A DNA stretch of 64,000 nucleotides from Symsagittifera roscoffensis. Its lineage: Eukaryota; Xenacoelomorpha; Acoela; Convolutidae. Of this stretch, positions 24,191-36,495 are shown piece after piece. The DNA is taken from NCBI RefSeq assembly GCF_963678635.1, contig NC_087067.1:19667018-19731017 (forward strand), given 5' to 3'. The notes below the pieces were generated by a model. The model was given only the letters and a program-made list of their open reading frames with translations. It did no database searches and was not told the DNA's origin. The translations under genes were made by a program, and so were the position numbers. Each line of letters starts with the position of its first letter. Positions within the stretch are counted from its first letter, which is position 1.

Positions 24191-25690
24191 ATATTTCAAA
24201 CCGACATTCAATATAACAATTTACACAAAAGAACAACAAAAATTTTTAACAATGTTCAATTTTTAACACTCACAAATCACACAAGATGAATTTGATAAAT
24301 TAGCAAAACAACTGTTAAAATATTCAACAGTCTACGCAATATCAAAATTTGACGTTGGAAAAATTAGTTCATCAATACACCTCCCATTAAAACCTGACGC
24401 AGTTTTCAAAAAACGAAGAGCAAGTAAAGTACCAATTCATTTACACGTCAAGGTAAATAGATTACTTGATATTTTAGAACAATACGTAATTATCTCACTA
24501 GTAAATAAAGAAGAACAACCAAAAGGTAACACCTTCATTAACCCTGTTATCATCCTAGCAAAAGGTGAATCCTTAAAAATAGTTTTAGACGCTAGATACC
24601 TCAATTCACTAATTGACGAATCAAAATGCAATTGGCCTTTTGAACCCATACAAGTTATGTTAACAAAGATAAATGGTAAATATTTCACAATCGCAGATAT
24701 GAATAGTGCTTATAATCAAACGCCACTAGATGGACAATCACGACGTTTAACACAATTTGTTATTGGAAAACAACAATATGAACTTAATTGCTTATTCTAT
24801 GGAATATCCATAGGACCAGCAGCTTTTTCAGCTTTCATGAGTAAAATTTTTAGACCATTAATAATCAAGAAAAACGCAATCACCTATTTAGATGATGCTT
24901 TTATGCAATCACAAACCAAAGAAGAAATGTTTACAGTTTTAGAACAATATCATAAAATACTTCAGAACGAAAATCTGAAAGCAGCCCCTGATAAATCACA
25001 CTTTTTTTTTAACACGCGTTAAATTTTTATGACATAATATTGAACGAAACACTATCAATCTATTAAAATCACGCATTGATGCAATCCAAAAACTTCAGCC
25101 ACCTACAAATAAAAATAAAATCAAAGAAATCCTTGGAATGATGAATTTATTAAGTAAATATGTTTACAAAATGCAATTATACTTAAAACCTTTCTATAAC
25201 AGCCTCAGACAACAAAATAATTTTGAATGGACCACTGAACATCAAACACCATTTGAAGAAATTAAAAAACCAATTGACAGAACAAATTTCGAACACAATT
25301 CCAGATCCAAATCAACCATTCTATGCAATGAGCGATGCTTCAAATTTTGGCATCGGCGCAGCATTGCTACAATCACATAGTGGAACAAATAAAATAACTC
25401 TCATATCAGCAAATTCAGGATTATTCACACAAGCAGAGCTACGACTTTCAACTCTAATGAGAGAACGTTTAGCTATAATTTATACACTTACAGAATACGA
25501 ATTTCTGATATTTGGATCAAAACACCCAACAGTTCTATTTACAGATCACAAACCAATTATATTTCTTTTTACACAAAAATCAAATCCTAATCATAGAGTT
25601 TATAGATTTCAATTAATTCTAAGGAAATTTCCAAACTTACATATAGTTTGGACAGCAGGAAAAACCTTGCATTACCAGATACATTAAGTC
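24191..25690 (+). pseudogene. pol: pol, reverse transcriptase and RNase H (broken)
   Basis: After an in-frame TAA (24264-24266) the RT frame is open to 25022. It shows the Ty3/gypsy RT blocks in order: LDARYLNSLI, ADMNSAYNQTPLD, NCLFYGISIGPAAFSAFM and the catalytic YLDD at 24885-24896. A frameshift at a T-run near 25010 leads to the thumb/connection (25040-25300). Another shift near 25290 opens RNase H (25223-25687): SDASNFGIGAALLQ with the first catalytic Asp, the Glu in LSTLMRERLAIIY, and the FTDHKPI Asp. A one-base shift near 25660 precedes the conserved LALPDTLSR block. These enzymes would copy element RNA into DNA. Confidence 0.88.
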
Positions 25691-27914
25691 GAAATACGCC
25701 ACCCGAATTACTTACACGAAAAACTACAGTTGAAATACCACAAAATATTAAACTCTATCTCGCAAAAAATGAAACATCACCCCGACTAGAATGCAAATAC
25801 GCAGTAAAAACTGACATTGATCAATCACAAATAAATAATCTACAACATTTTCCACTCTACTTAGACTGCCAAAATAATCACTATGAAGTTGATTTATTAG
25901 GCACATCTCTTTTTAAACCAATTCCATACTCACAATGGATAAAAAATAATACTCAACAAAAGAGAATAAAACAACACTCGCATAAAAAAGACCTTTTTCC
26001 ATTAATTGAAAATGAAAATTTGACCGATAAAATGAATTTATCAGGACTACAAAATAAAATACACAATAAATCAAGTTTTTAACCTCCATGACTCACTTGA
26101 CACAATTCCCCTATCAAAACTAGAAGTTGACAATATTTTTCTCCCCCAACAGACAAAATTACACTTGAACTTTTAAAACAAAATCAAAATCTTGACCCAG
26201 TAATTAGACAACTAAAATCATGGCACAAATACAAAACTAAGCCCGTAAAAGCTGATACCACAATTTTAGGAAACAAAACACTTCTCCAATATTTCAGAAA
26301 TCTTAATAACACAACAATTAATGAAAATAAAGATCTTTTAGAATATCATTTAAATGATTCTAAAGTTCCCTGTCTACCTTCAAGTATGATACTAATAGCT
26401 TTTAACATCTCCCATACACAAAATACAAAAGGACACTCCGGATCAGAAAAAACATACTCGAACTTTACACAAAATTTTTTTTTCCCAAAGGCACCAATTT
26501 GGATAAAAGTATCATGCAATGATTGTATAATATGTCAATTGAACAAACCCTATCCAAATCAAAAACAAATAGCACAGAAACAAGATTTTAAAGGACAAAG
26601 TTTATATTTCAACCATCGCATTTCATTCGACACAAAAGGACCAATTTCACCATCCTCTGAAGGAAACTCCTTCATTATGGTCATTGTTGATGCATTCACA
26701 CATTATGTAGTACTCAACCCAGTACCACATTATAATGCTTGTTATGCTTACACAACACTTTATGAACACTGGATAGCTAAATTCGGATTACCCGAAACCC
26801 TAGTTACAGACAACGGTACAGAGTTTATAAATAATGAAATCACCACACTATGCCACTTATATAACATCAAAATTAAACCACGTACATCTCATGCACCTTG
26901 GGCAAATGGTTTAGTCGAAGGTATGAACCGTTCATTACAAGAATATCTTAGATGTATCATTAATGGAAATGATACACGAAACACAGAATGGTCAGCAGAT
27001 GCAAAACTATTTCCCTTATCATATAATTCACAAATTACGACAACTTTAGGAGTGTCACCATACGAAATGGTTTTTCATCAAAAGCCACGAAAATCAATTA
27101 TGTTTACAGCAAATGCCCATAAAAATGCACAAGGTTATTGCCAACCAAATAAAGATTCAATTTGTTTAAACCTACCTTTACACACACATGATGAAGATCA
27201 TTTTCATCATCCACAAATTCTGAAATTAGCCTCCGGCACACATACCGAATGGATTTTGAATAGAGATAAAAAACACAATGAAATTTACCAAAAAGTAACA
27301 AAGAAACTGTTACAAAAGCAAAACATTAATGACCAAATTAATTCACGCTTTACACCAGCCACAGATTTAAAAATCGGAACATTTGTCTTAATATCTAACT
27401 TCAAGACGCAAAAAGGAATCTCTAAAAATTTACAACCTTTTCGAAAAGGACCATACCAAATAATTGCCAAACCCACTGACGTAACGTATAAACTCACAGA
27501 TTCAACTAAAAAAGAAATTATTCAACATCGTAACAATCTATTGCCCTACTACCCAAAAAAATACGCATTACGCGACTTAACTCAATTATATTTTTTTACA
27601 AGTTTAAAAGTTATTTAAAATCATACACATACAGAAAAAGAAACAAATGTACAGGACAACATTCATCATGAAAAACAAAATCAAAAACAAACCACAACTC
27701 AAAACAATACAAAAACGTCAGACGCAAAAATACCTCAAAAAGAAAGAAAAAACAGGAAAATGATAGAAAAATTTTTACCACAAAAACAAGTAGAAAAATC
27801 AGAACACAGAGAATCATCACGACTTAGAAATCAACCACATAAAAAATACAAAACATTCATCCCGCAATCTAAAATATTTAAAAAAGTTGAATTTCAAAAA
27901 CAACTTCGATTTTA
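25648..27914 (+). pseudogene. pol: pol, integrase (core intact, flanks broken)
   Basis: The linker (25648-26082) is followed by a frame change at a C-run near 26145, then an uninterrupted frame from 26131 to 27618. It holds the zinc-binding HHCC region (two His near 26410-26430, CNDC near 26515), the catalytic triad D (26629), D (26809) and E (26917) with exactly 35 residues between the second D and E, and a GPY/F-like carboxy-terminal module (PFRKGPYQIIAKP). An in-frame TAA at 27616-27618 is followed by 98 further sense codons ending at 27912-27914, a basic tail with SSRLRNQPHK. Ty3-type integrases are usually about this long, so the core could still be active in principle but is not expressible from this copy. 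Confidence 0.88.
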
Positions 27915-28500
27915 AGATTAAAAATTTTTACACCTCTAAATCATTTTGATCTTTCATATTGTCAAGATAATATGCTGATATATACGGAACAATTCTAGTT
28001 CAGATTCAGCCAAAAGGATTCACTCAAATCCGTCACCTTCTATATCTCTAGCACGAACCTATTAGCCGATAGATATTAAACTCCAGGCATATCTATAACT
28101 ATAACTTTACAACCTCCAGGTCAAAATAAGCAACTCGCTAAAACTTGACAACTAAATTAAAAACCACCATAATATTACAACCCTCCCCTATCTAATAACG
28201 CAAAGATCAACAATATTTTCCCAACTCAGACCTCAAAAATCCTCCAACCAAAAATGGCAAATTAGCCTAAAGTAACAAAGGCTCATAATCATTTGGCTTA
28301 AGGACAAATATTTCAAAAATACCCCAGATCACCCAACAAATAAAAATAAAGCAAAGAAGACCTCCCGAACACTATAAAATCAGCCCCCAACAATTTTTCA
28401 CAAAACGCAACCCACTTGTAAGAAACCAATAAATAATCCGACCGTACTTGAATCTTGCCCCAAACAACAAAAAACATTCGACGAACGAATCATTTCTTAA
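27915..28500 (+). other. Noncoding gap between pol and accessory ORF
   Basis: A 586-bp stretch with stops in all + frames and no recognisable motif. A splice acceptor for downstream genes would be expected around here in a spliced retroelement. Confidence 0.5.
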
Positions 28501-30087
28501 ATGCTTTTCTCTCAAACAGTCAATATCTTAAAAAATACAATCCTAAATTTTTTCATAATATTTTTCATTCTATTCAAACTTTTGCTCATATTTTTTATTG
28601 ATACTTTTGAAGCTTTAATCATCCTTTTAATAATTTTTTGCAATATTTCTTCAATTTTTTACTCCCTATTTGAAATATATCTCCAACTTTCCCAAATCAT
28701 TGACCACATTCACATGTACGATAATTCAAACTCTATTTAAATGATACGAACAATTTTTAGTGGAACAGATACTTTTTTACTATTCGTAATTTTCATCACA
28801 TTTTCATCATCCCTAATAATGACAATGTGCAAATGTGTAAAAAAGACATTAGTCACATTCGCCTTAGCAACGTTCCTTTTAATTCTTTTCATCGAAGAAT
28901 ATTACAATAAACATAAATCTTCCCACTAGAAAATATCAATCGGACACGTTTCCAAAATTGCTAACCAACAATCACAAAATCAGTCTTCACCGACATCATC
29001 CCAAGAAAACCCAGCCATACCCACAACTACCCAAAACCCCCAATCATCTACACGAATTTCTTTTCAAGATAACCCATACACTTTTGAAGAACGACACGCT
29101 CGCTTATCCGAACCACTAGAACCAGTTCAGCGACAGGCATCACTAAGTGATCCAACATATAATTTATACCCCACATTACCACAAGACCTAAATAGAGTAA
29201 GATACATTAGTCAAAATCAAAATACAGTTGAAATAAATAGACAAATTATACATCCACGAAGAAATAGAAATTTTCAAACCCCTAGAGTTCATTTTGATAT
29301 ACCCCAATCACCAACACCAACTACTTCAGAAATTTCAAGTAGTACATTGCCAGAAACTCCCACACTCCTTTCACAACATAACACCTCAAGTATACCCTCA
29401 GGTTACAAAGGTTCAACACCGACACTGAACAATTACGTGAAAATCCCTTTAACCCCCCCCCCCCCCCCCCCCAATCCCACCGCACGACTACCATATTGGG
29501 CAACACAATCATATACACAAGGTGAACCAAACATAGTAAATGAACCAATTGATATTTCTACAGATACAACACCATCACATCATTACCAGAAACATTATCA
29601 CTCCCCTCAACACCATCATTAAGTCGAGTTTCACCAACGCTTTTCCCTTTAAATTTCCCAAATAACCTCGACGCTGGATATCGAGAACAATCATCATCAA
29701 ATACCCCTTTACGACTAGATTGGAATACATTCGTAGCACCTCCCCCAATATTTGGACAACATCAAGATAGTAACTGAATCCACAGTTGGGCACTCAAAAG
29801 GTTACAATATAGACAAGATATCCACGTAGATATTCGAGAGCACAATATTCAAATACTTCAACAAAATAGTCTCCAATTAAAATTTGAAATCACAATCAAA
29901 CTTAATAATATTGTCAACATCCCTACCCATTAAATCCACCAAAAATAACAACAAAATTGCTACCACCACCACCATTAATAACAACTGAAGTAATATATAA
30001 ATACGATAGATATACGAAAAACACAATTGATTACATAACATTTTATAACCCATACTCAGGATTATCATACACATGTATATTCTAAAA
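28501..30087 (+). pseudogene. Accessory ORF between pol and env: membrane segments plus Pro/Ser-rich tail (broken)
   Basis: Starting at ATG 28501 one frame runs through 28501-29620 with only a TAA (28738-28740, immediately followed by ATG) and a TAG (28927-28929). The first about 140 residues are extremely hydrophobic, with four or so Phe/Ile/Leu-rich membrane segments; the next about 230 are polar, Pro/Ser/Thr/Gln-rich. A run of 20 C at 29453-29472 encodes consecutive prolines and is a likely slippage site. A frame change near 29565 continues the same composition to a TGA (29775-29777) and beyond, and a last frame reaches 30087, overlapping the env start. No family is recognised. It looks like an extra membrane protein with a cytoplasmic tail, possibly involved in budding or superinfection control; this role is only inference. 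Confidence 0.55.
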
Positions 30088-32694
30088 ATATTAAAATTTC
30101 AACACATCTTTTTTCTATTATTTTCCGACCAAAACACAAGTCCTTCTCCTCGCACAGGACCCCAGGATTTCTTAGTAACACACTATGATTGTGAAGAAAA
30201 CGAACAAAAAACACTACACAAATATGCAATAAATCAAGTATCACAATGCGAACCAGAACCAAAAGCTATAGAAACTACAAATTTAATGGCAACATTATAT
30301 TCAAAAGCCCGAGCAACAACAGTCACAGGATATAAACTTACAGCAACCTTTTCCGAAAAGAAAGTACACTGTTCACAAGTTTCCAACGGAAATAAGAACC
30401 GACTTGATCACGAATCATTTTACCAAAGTAATATAGAACGACTTTTACATCTAAATCCCGATGATTGTAAAAACGAATTACTCAGACTGAATATCACAAG
30501 AAATAACAACACAGACAAAAATATAGTAAATTTCCAAGTCTTTGCCGATTCTGTACATCAAGCAGAACTTGAACGATACCAAGGACATATTAAATTAGAC
30601 GAAAAATACCTATATAACGGCGCACACGGAAGGTTAACTTATGACATCCAAGATAAACACTGGATACCACACATTGGAATAAATGATCCTTCAAACTGCA
30701 AAGCAGACACAAAAAATAAAGGATATCACGAAATAATGTTTTTTGATTGGAAAATACAACTTAAAAAAAAACAACTCACAAGAGATTTCACTGATAACAC
30801 CATGATCTATCAACGAATTAGATTACCTTGCAAAAATTATCAAGGTTATTGTGACCCTACAACAAGGACCCAAGCAACAATTGTTTGGTTTCCCGAAGAT
30901 ACATGCACAACATTTCAAGTAGCAAAAATACACGCTCGAATGATAAAATTTCATGAAAGATATATTTTTTTGAATCAATTCCATACGAAAAAGTAAACCC
31001 ATCTCGTAAAAAAAGCAATGATTTTAGAAATTTTCATGATATAGAAAATAAATTGACACGTTTTCAAGTCTATCAAGAGACAGAATTTGCGTGTAAAAAC
31101 AGAAATCCACTTTATACAACACAAAACTCTGAAATAATTGTCGAATACGAAAAAGGTTTCGACATGACCACTGGAAAAACAAAATTTGACCCTTATGCCA
31201 CAAGTCATCCTGTTAATGAAGGAACATCACACGTCCCAGTTATTTTTCATAAAAGCAAAGGTCAACTTGGTGGAAAACTAAAACCATATGACAGTAAAAG
31301 CACACGTTTACAAGAACTGTCACTAGTGAATAGCACCTATTTTGGTAATATTCATTATGATATTCACTTAGACATGAAATTGGACTACACATTTAGTAGA
31401 ATTTTTCAAGAAATGTCAATTTCTGAATTAGAAACACTTCATCAACTATGCGAATTGGAAAGAACACAAATCCTGCAATCACTTGCACTAGCAGTATAAA
31501 AAATACCTTATGCAGGATACTTATTATCAAGAAACAGATCAAATTTTCTTGACAATGAAGGAAACATTTTATGGTTCTATACTTGCACCAAAAAAGTATC
31601 ACCATTATATGTTTTTGAAGACAAACGTTGTTATAAAAGAATCCCCATATTCTATAAAAATAAAGTACATTTTGTCGACACACTTTCAAGACGAACATAT
31701 TTTTGGGATACCGCAGTCCCATGGGGATCAAAAAATAGCCACAATGTAGTACAATTAAACCCTGATGAAGATAAATACTACCTACTTACACCGGACCCTA
31801 CCTTAATGCAACCACTCAAAAAATTTTAACCCGAAAGTATCAGAGCTATTGCTCGTAATCCAAATATTGATTTACAATCAATTGGAATGTATTCTAAATC
31901 TGATATCTAACGTCACATTAGAACACAACAGTTTCAGAAATTATTAATACAAATGGACACAATACAACGACAATCAATCGACCAGAATTTAAGAAAACTT
32001 GCCGAAACCGCAGGATTTGCAGACATTTATACACAAGACTATAGCGGATATTTTAAAGATATCAAAGGTTATATATATACTTAAGCGGTGAAAAATATAG
32101 ACCACAAAATATTTCACTTATAAATTTTTCCAGTTTTGTCACCTTGAAAAATGAAATTCTAGCTTTTCTAGGATGGCCCTATTACATCTTAGAAAAATTA
32201 ACTATCTTATACGCCATGTTTAATTTTATAGGATTTTTTTTCTCACTGTTAAAAGAATCTATAACACATGCGCTATACACACACAAGTAAACCGACAAGC
32301 AAGTGTAGCACGTATACTAATTGCAGGTTTTTTTAGATTTTTTTCATCATCAATTAACAAAATACTTCCAGATGCACAAATAAAAGAACAAAACACAAAA
32401 ATATCCACAAGACAAAACACATACGACGAAGAACATATTAAAATAGAAATAACACCTACTGCACCACAGTTGCCACCCTTACCACAAAACCATCCATTAT
32501 CACTAGTTCCCCGTAATTTCCGAAACCTAGCAATCACAAATAATCCAAATTCTAGACCAAATACAACACAAAATCCCATCCAACACATAATTACACATCA
32601 TTCACAAAATGATAATACATATGAACAAATTATTGAACAACCTCACACCACCACTTCTCAATCTCAAAATAATCATTTTTTTAGCCCACGGTGA
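30073..32694 (+). pseudogene. env: env-like glycoprotein gene (broken)
   Basis: ATG 30073 begins a signal peptide (MYILKILKFQHIFFLLF) followed by a Cys-rich ectodomain with several N-X-S/T sites, open to 30996. A one-base change in the T-run at about 30963-30970 shifts to a frame running to 32086 with TAA codons at 31497-31499, 31827-31829 and 31908-31910. A +1 change near 32085 leads to a strongly hydrophobic anchor (about 32165-32245), another TAA (32287-32289), and a Pro-rich cytoplasmic tail ending in TGA at 32692-32694. Cys and VW/VDTLSRRTYFW-type spacing recalls the class III-like glycoproteins that invertebrate LTR elements share with chuviruses rather than the baculovirus-F-type Env of errantiviruses; that family call is tentative. 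An intact version would mediate membrane fusion and cell-to-cell transfer. This copy cannot. Confidence 0.72.
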
Positions 32695-34500
32695 GCCGAC
32701 AACTTGGATCCCTCCATCGCTCAAATTCCCACCCAGCCAACCTCCAAACTCAAATCCCAATAATCCCACTTTTTGCTTTCCCACCACCCGATTATCCAAT
32801 TAATAATATACCATCAAGCACGAATTCTAATACTAACTCAGATATTTCAGTTTTTCATACTATCTCACAATTTAATAACTCTAATGTAGAAACCCCCGAG
32901 GAATTTGCAGACTCCGAACCATCTCCCTCTACCCATACCCAGACCAACTCCTCAGTTTTTTCAAAACCCCCTTTTCAGCCCATCCCATCCAGTCAAGTAC
33001 TCCCATCCGTTTCCACTCCTTCTTATGCTTCCCAAGTAATCCCAATCTATTCTCCACTTCATTCCGACAGATCATATAATAATTCCCCAGATATCCTCCA
33101 AATATCCGAAGAAAATGATAATTTTATTACTTTACAACAACAATTAATACACCCCAACACCCTTACAATACATCAACTGTCATCCACAATAACATCCTCA
33201 AATCCACCTACCCCCACACCCTCCTCAGCTTACACTCCATCATTAGCACAATCATCCACATCCACCGAAACACCTACCAGTAATCACCGAGCTTATCGCA
33301 CTTTTAAACGAAAATTTCCAAATCACCCATTCCCAACCAAACCCGGAACAGCCCGCGAATATATTAATCATCCGGAACACGCAAACACGAAAAATTTTCT
33401 TGAAATCACCTTACTCTCATTTCCGCAATATACATTAAATACACCTACCATTGCTAACGACACACGCAATTTTGTTGATGACCACGTTCTAATGCCAACA
33501 CTTCATTGGACAGCTTATTATCATTATACTAACCCCCTCTGCCTACCATTCGCTAATACTACTGAAAGTGTCGAGAAAAACAAAAACATGTTATATAGAA
33601 TCACCACAACACTAACACCTCGAAAATTTACTTACGTTGGATATAAAAAATAATCAAAAACATTCACCGCACCCCGAGCTAACGATTTTGCAATAGAAAA
33701 CTACGATCATAATATCAAATGCCCTAATCAAGATCAATTTTTAGATGAAGATCGCTTCGCAAACCCGCAACTAACAGAAAATTTTTTCATTAAAACATCA
33801 TACGTATTTACACTTAATATTTTTGATAGAAAGCATGATCATATTATTTCAGAAGCACTAGTTGATATTCAAGCATATGAAAGCTTCTATGATAAATTTC
33901 AGTTATTTTCACAAACCTTTCATTTTCTTTCACCACAGGAACGCGATTTGCACTGTTCCCACGATATTATATTACGCACTAAACAAACGCACACATATAC
34001 ATATTATCGTTTTATACAAAATCATTTTGATTTACACACTCCTCAAGACAACCTCACCATCTTTTTCAGTTTCTGAACTCAAAATACACGTCACCATTTT
34101 TCATAATTTTACATATTGCATTAAAGATACTAACCTCTACGGCATCCTCCGCAACTATGACCCAGTTACCCAAATGTATATATTCTGTCCCATCACAAAG
34201 ACCTTCAACGATGAAGAATCAAGACCCTTCCTTATCCCGCATGAATTTATCCAACCTATTGAAATACCCATATTAGAATTCATTCACAATACTAAATATA
34301 ATCATAAAATCTATAACCTCATCCAAAACACACCTTACGAGTTCGCAGTAGGCACAGAACAACTAAACACCATCAATGCACTTCAATTGCTTTGGCCACT
34401 GCTGCAAACTAAAAATATCATACGCATACTAGCCAACTTACTAACAACATCAGACATGATACACGACATCTTCCCCCACGGCTTTTTAACAGAAGATTAA
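32685..34500 (+). pseudogene. Large ORF downstream of env, unknown function (broken)
   Basis: A frame opens at 32685 without an ATG and encodes a long Pro/Ser/Thr-rich low-complexity segment (to about 33290), then a globular-looking domain. A TAA at 33651-33653 interrupts it, the same frame continues to a TGA near 34074, and a neighbouring frame carries on to the TAA at 34498-34500 with sensible composition. Total about 600 codons. I recognise no family. Either it is a separate 3' accessory gene expressed from a spliced RNA, or a carboxy-terminal extension of the env tail, since both are Pro-rich and adjoin without a clear start codon. Genes between env and the 3' LTR are rare in Ty3/gypsy elements. 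Confidence 0.5.
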
Positions 34501-36050
34501 GATAAATATAAATTACAATACTTTTAACTAATAAATTCAAATTTGTACTTATCATTTTCTATCAATGTTTGTTTTATTCTTTTAGTCTTCACACCACAAT
34601 CATCTTCAAAGCAGAAAAAGACAAATAAAAATACAAACTTGTTAAATTATCTTAAAACTCATTAATTTCTTGCACTAAATAATGTAGTGAAATTCATAAC
34701 AAATGTAGTAACAAATGTTATTTATAAAGTATTTCCCCATGAAGCAGTAAAATTGAAATACGATGAAAATTTATAATTTTAAACTTCCTCAAAACGCAGT
34801 AAAATTCAAATTCTATGCAATAAACTGATAAAATGAGAAAAAAATACTAACATTTTCAATATATTCATTCATTCGCACAAGAATTCTATCCAAACTCGCA
34901 CAGCTCGCCCACGAAGAATTGTTTAAATAATGATTTTAAGTTTCAAGCTTTCACTATCAACAACTCTAACACACGATAACAAGTTTCAAACTTTCCTTTA
35001 ACCCGGTTGGAAAGGAATTATACACTAAACCAAACTAACCAACGCAGCTTACTAAACACCACAAATCATAAAATAACAGCTTGACTAAGAATAGAAAACC
35101 AATGGTACCCAAACCGGGTTAACCCAGTTTAAAACTGGATAATTCATTCTTTTGAAGACTATTATAAAGTCTAAGAAAGAAATAATAAAACACAAAAAAG
35201 TCGCAAGACAAACCCAAACCAAAAATAATTTGCTTTTTGAAAAAAGGACACAACCAAATTAACATAAGAAAGACCAGAAAAAACCAACATAAAACGTTAT
35301 CACATATCAGGACCTCTCAAAGAAACAGCATGAAATCACACCTAACACACCAGAGAAGGACGTCCTGAGTTTGCTTATAGCCGGCCTAACCCACCGCGCT
35401 ACACCCACATTTTGTGACCACACTTCAATTTTTAATAAGAGGTACTCAAGGGTGAGTAACTCTTCAAAACAACTGAACTAAAACAAAACGCTTTTGTGAA
35501 AAGAACTAACTAAGTTCGTGATTAAAAAACCAAATTAACAAAAATTTATAAAACATAAATCATACTTTGCAGTATATAGATCATACACAACAACAAAGAC
35601 GAACATCCAAAGACTAGATGATCCCATCACACTCGAACAAAAAAATGGCTAAACACAACCGACATGCCGTCCACAATCACGACTCAAAGGATTTAGAGTA
35701 CGACTTGACTTCGCAGAAAAGGACTTCATTGAACTAGACCAATGACCACCTTGATGCTCAAGTTTACATACAGATCCGAGTTACAAGGCATCCCTTCCAA
35801 ACACGATCTTCACGCCATTCCCAGACGAGGCTGCACACAAAACAGTTCTCTACTAATACAGAAAAACCTGACATAGCAAACCATTTTGAAATCGGATTGA
35901 TTTCATTGGAGATCACAGTCGTTGTCGAATGACGTAAAAACAACTTCCTATCCCTGATTCCAGCGTTCTGGAACGTTCCTCTTCAAGAGGAACCCGATAA
36001 GAAAATGATGTTCGCCAAATACCAACGTTCATCATCCATCCTTCAATTGC
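34501..36050 (+). other. Retroelement 3' noncoding region
   Basis: About 1.55 kb with stops in all frames. It contains an inverted pair (aacccggttgg near 34999 and ccaaaccgggtt near 35109) that could form a hairpin of about 120 bp span. No host gene fragment or insertion is recognised. Confidence 0.5.
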
Positions 36051-36065
36051 AGAGAAGAAAGAAAG
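36051..36065 (+). promoter_or_regulatory. Candidate polypurine tract
   Basis: AGAGAAGAAAGAAAG lies 13 bp upstream of the 3' LTR edge, the place where plus-strand DNA synthesis is primed. The short gap to the LTR is slightly larger than usual. Confidence 0.55.
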
Positions 36066-36078
36066 TTCTAAAAAACTG

Positions 36079-36491
36079 TGTAAAAAACCTGATCTAAACT
36101 ACATTTTATTATTGGATAAATTAGATATTTTACCACTGTAAAATATTTAATATTAACCAATCATAATCCATCTAACTAACAACCCACTTATTTGTAAGTG
36201 CTGAAATTACTTGTAATTTCAGCACCAGAGAGATTTGAATTAAACTTAGAAATTAGTTACCTCTCCAAGAGAACTTCAGCAGTTGCAATAAGCCAGTATA
36301 CTCTAGATCTATTGAGCCTAGCAGAGACTATTTAAACACCCTGAGACTAATAGATATAAGAGTAAGATTAGGATCGGTATTAGACTAAGAAGTTGCAAGA
36401 ATCTATCCGGCCGAAAATAAGATAGCGTGACGAGCAGACGGTGTACCCTATCCGAAATTACTCTATGAGTTAACCTCAAGGACCTAACTCA
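36079..36491 (+). repeat. 3' LTR
   Basis: The core 36090-36491 (402 bp) aligns without gaps to 17629-18030. The edge at 36079 (TGTAAAA) is chosen from the GTGA duplication at 36492-36495. Sense-oriented polyadenylation signals could truncate the host GPCR transcript. Confidence 0.92.
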
Positions 36492-36495
36492 GTGA

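Larger units (their letters stand above)
17622..36491 (+). mobile_element. Giant env-bearing Ty3/gypsy-type LTR retroelement (decayed provirus)
   Basis: An 18.9-kb element bounded by direct LTRs with TG...CA ends and a perfect 4-bp target duplication GTGA (17618-17621 and 36492-36495). Gene order is leader, basic ORF, gag, protease, RT, RNase H, integrase, membrane/Pro-rich ORF, env-like glycoprotein, large 3' ORF, noncoding tail, polypurine stretch, LTR. The order PR-RT-RH-IN and a GPY/F-like integrase tail place it in Ty3/gypsy (Metaviridae). Most such elements are 5-12 kb, so the length and two or more extra genes are unusual. The + strand is very A- and C-rich and poor in G throughout. 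Roughly a dozen frameshifts and stops make it non-functional. It lies in the last intron of the GPCR gene in the sense direction, so its LTR could affect host transcript processing. Confidence 0.93.

Noticed and set aside
29321-29548. Gly-rich minus-strand frame over the C-run
   Set aside because: It is the antisense of the polyproline segment of the accessory ORF.
22819-33653. Almost all single in-frame stops in gag, pol, env and the 3' ORF are TAA, which could suggest stop-codon reassignment
   Set aside because: The host GPCR gene ends with TAA, the element also has TGA and TAG breaks plus many frameshifts, and TAA is the expected stop in such A-rich DNA. Ordinary decay explains it.
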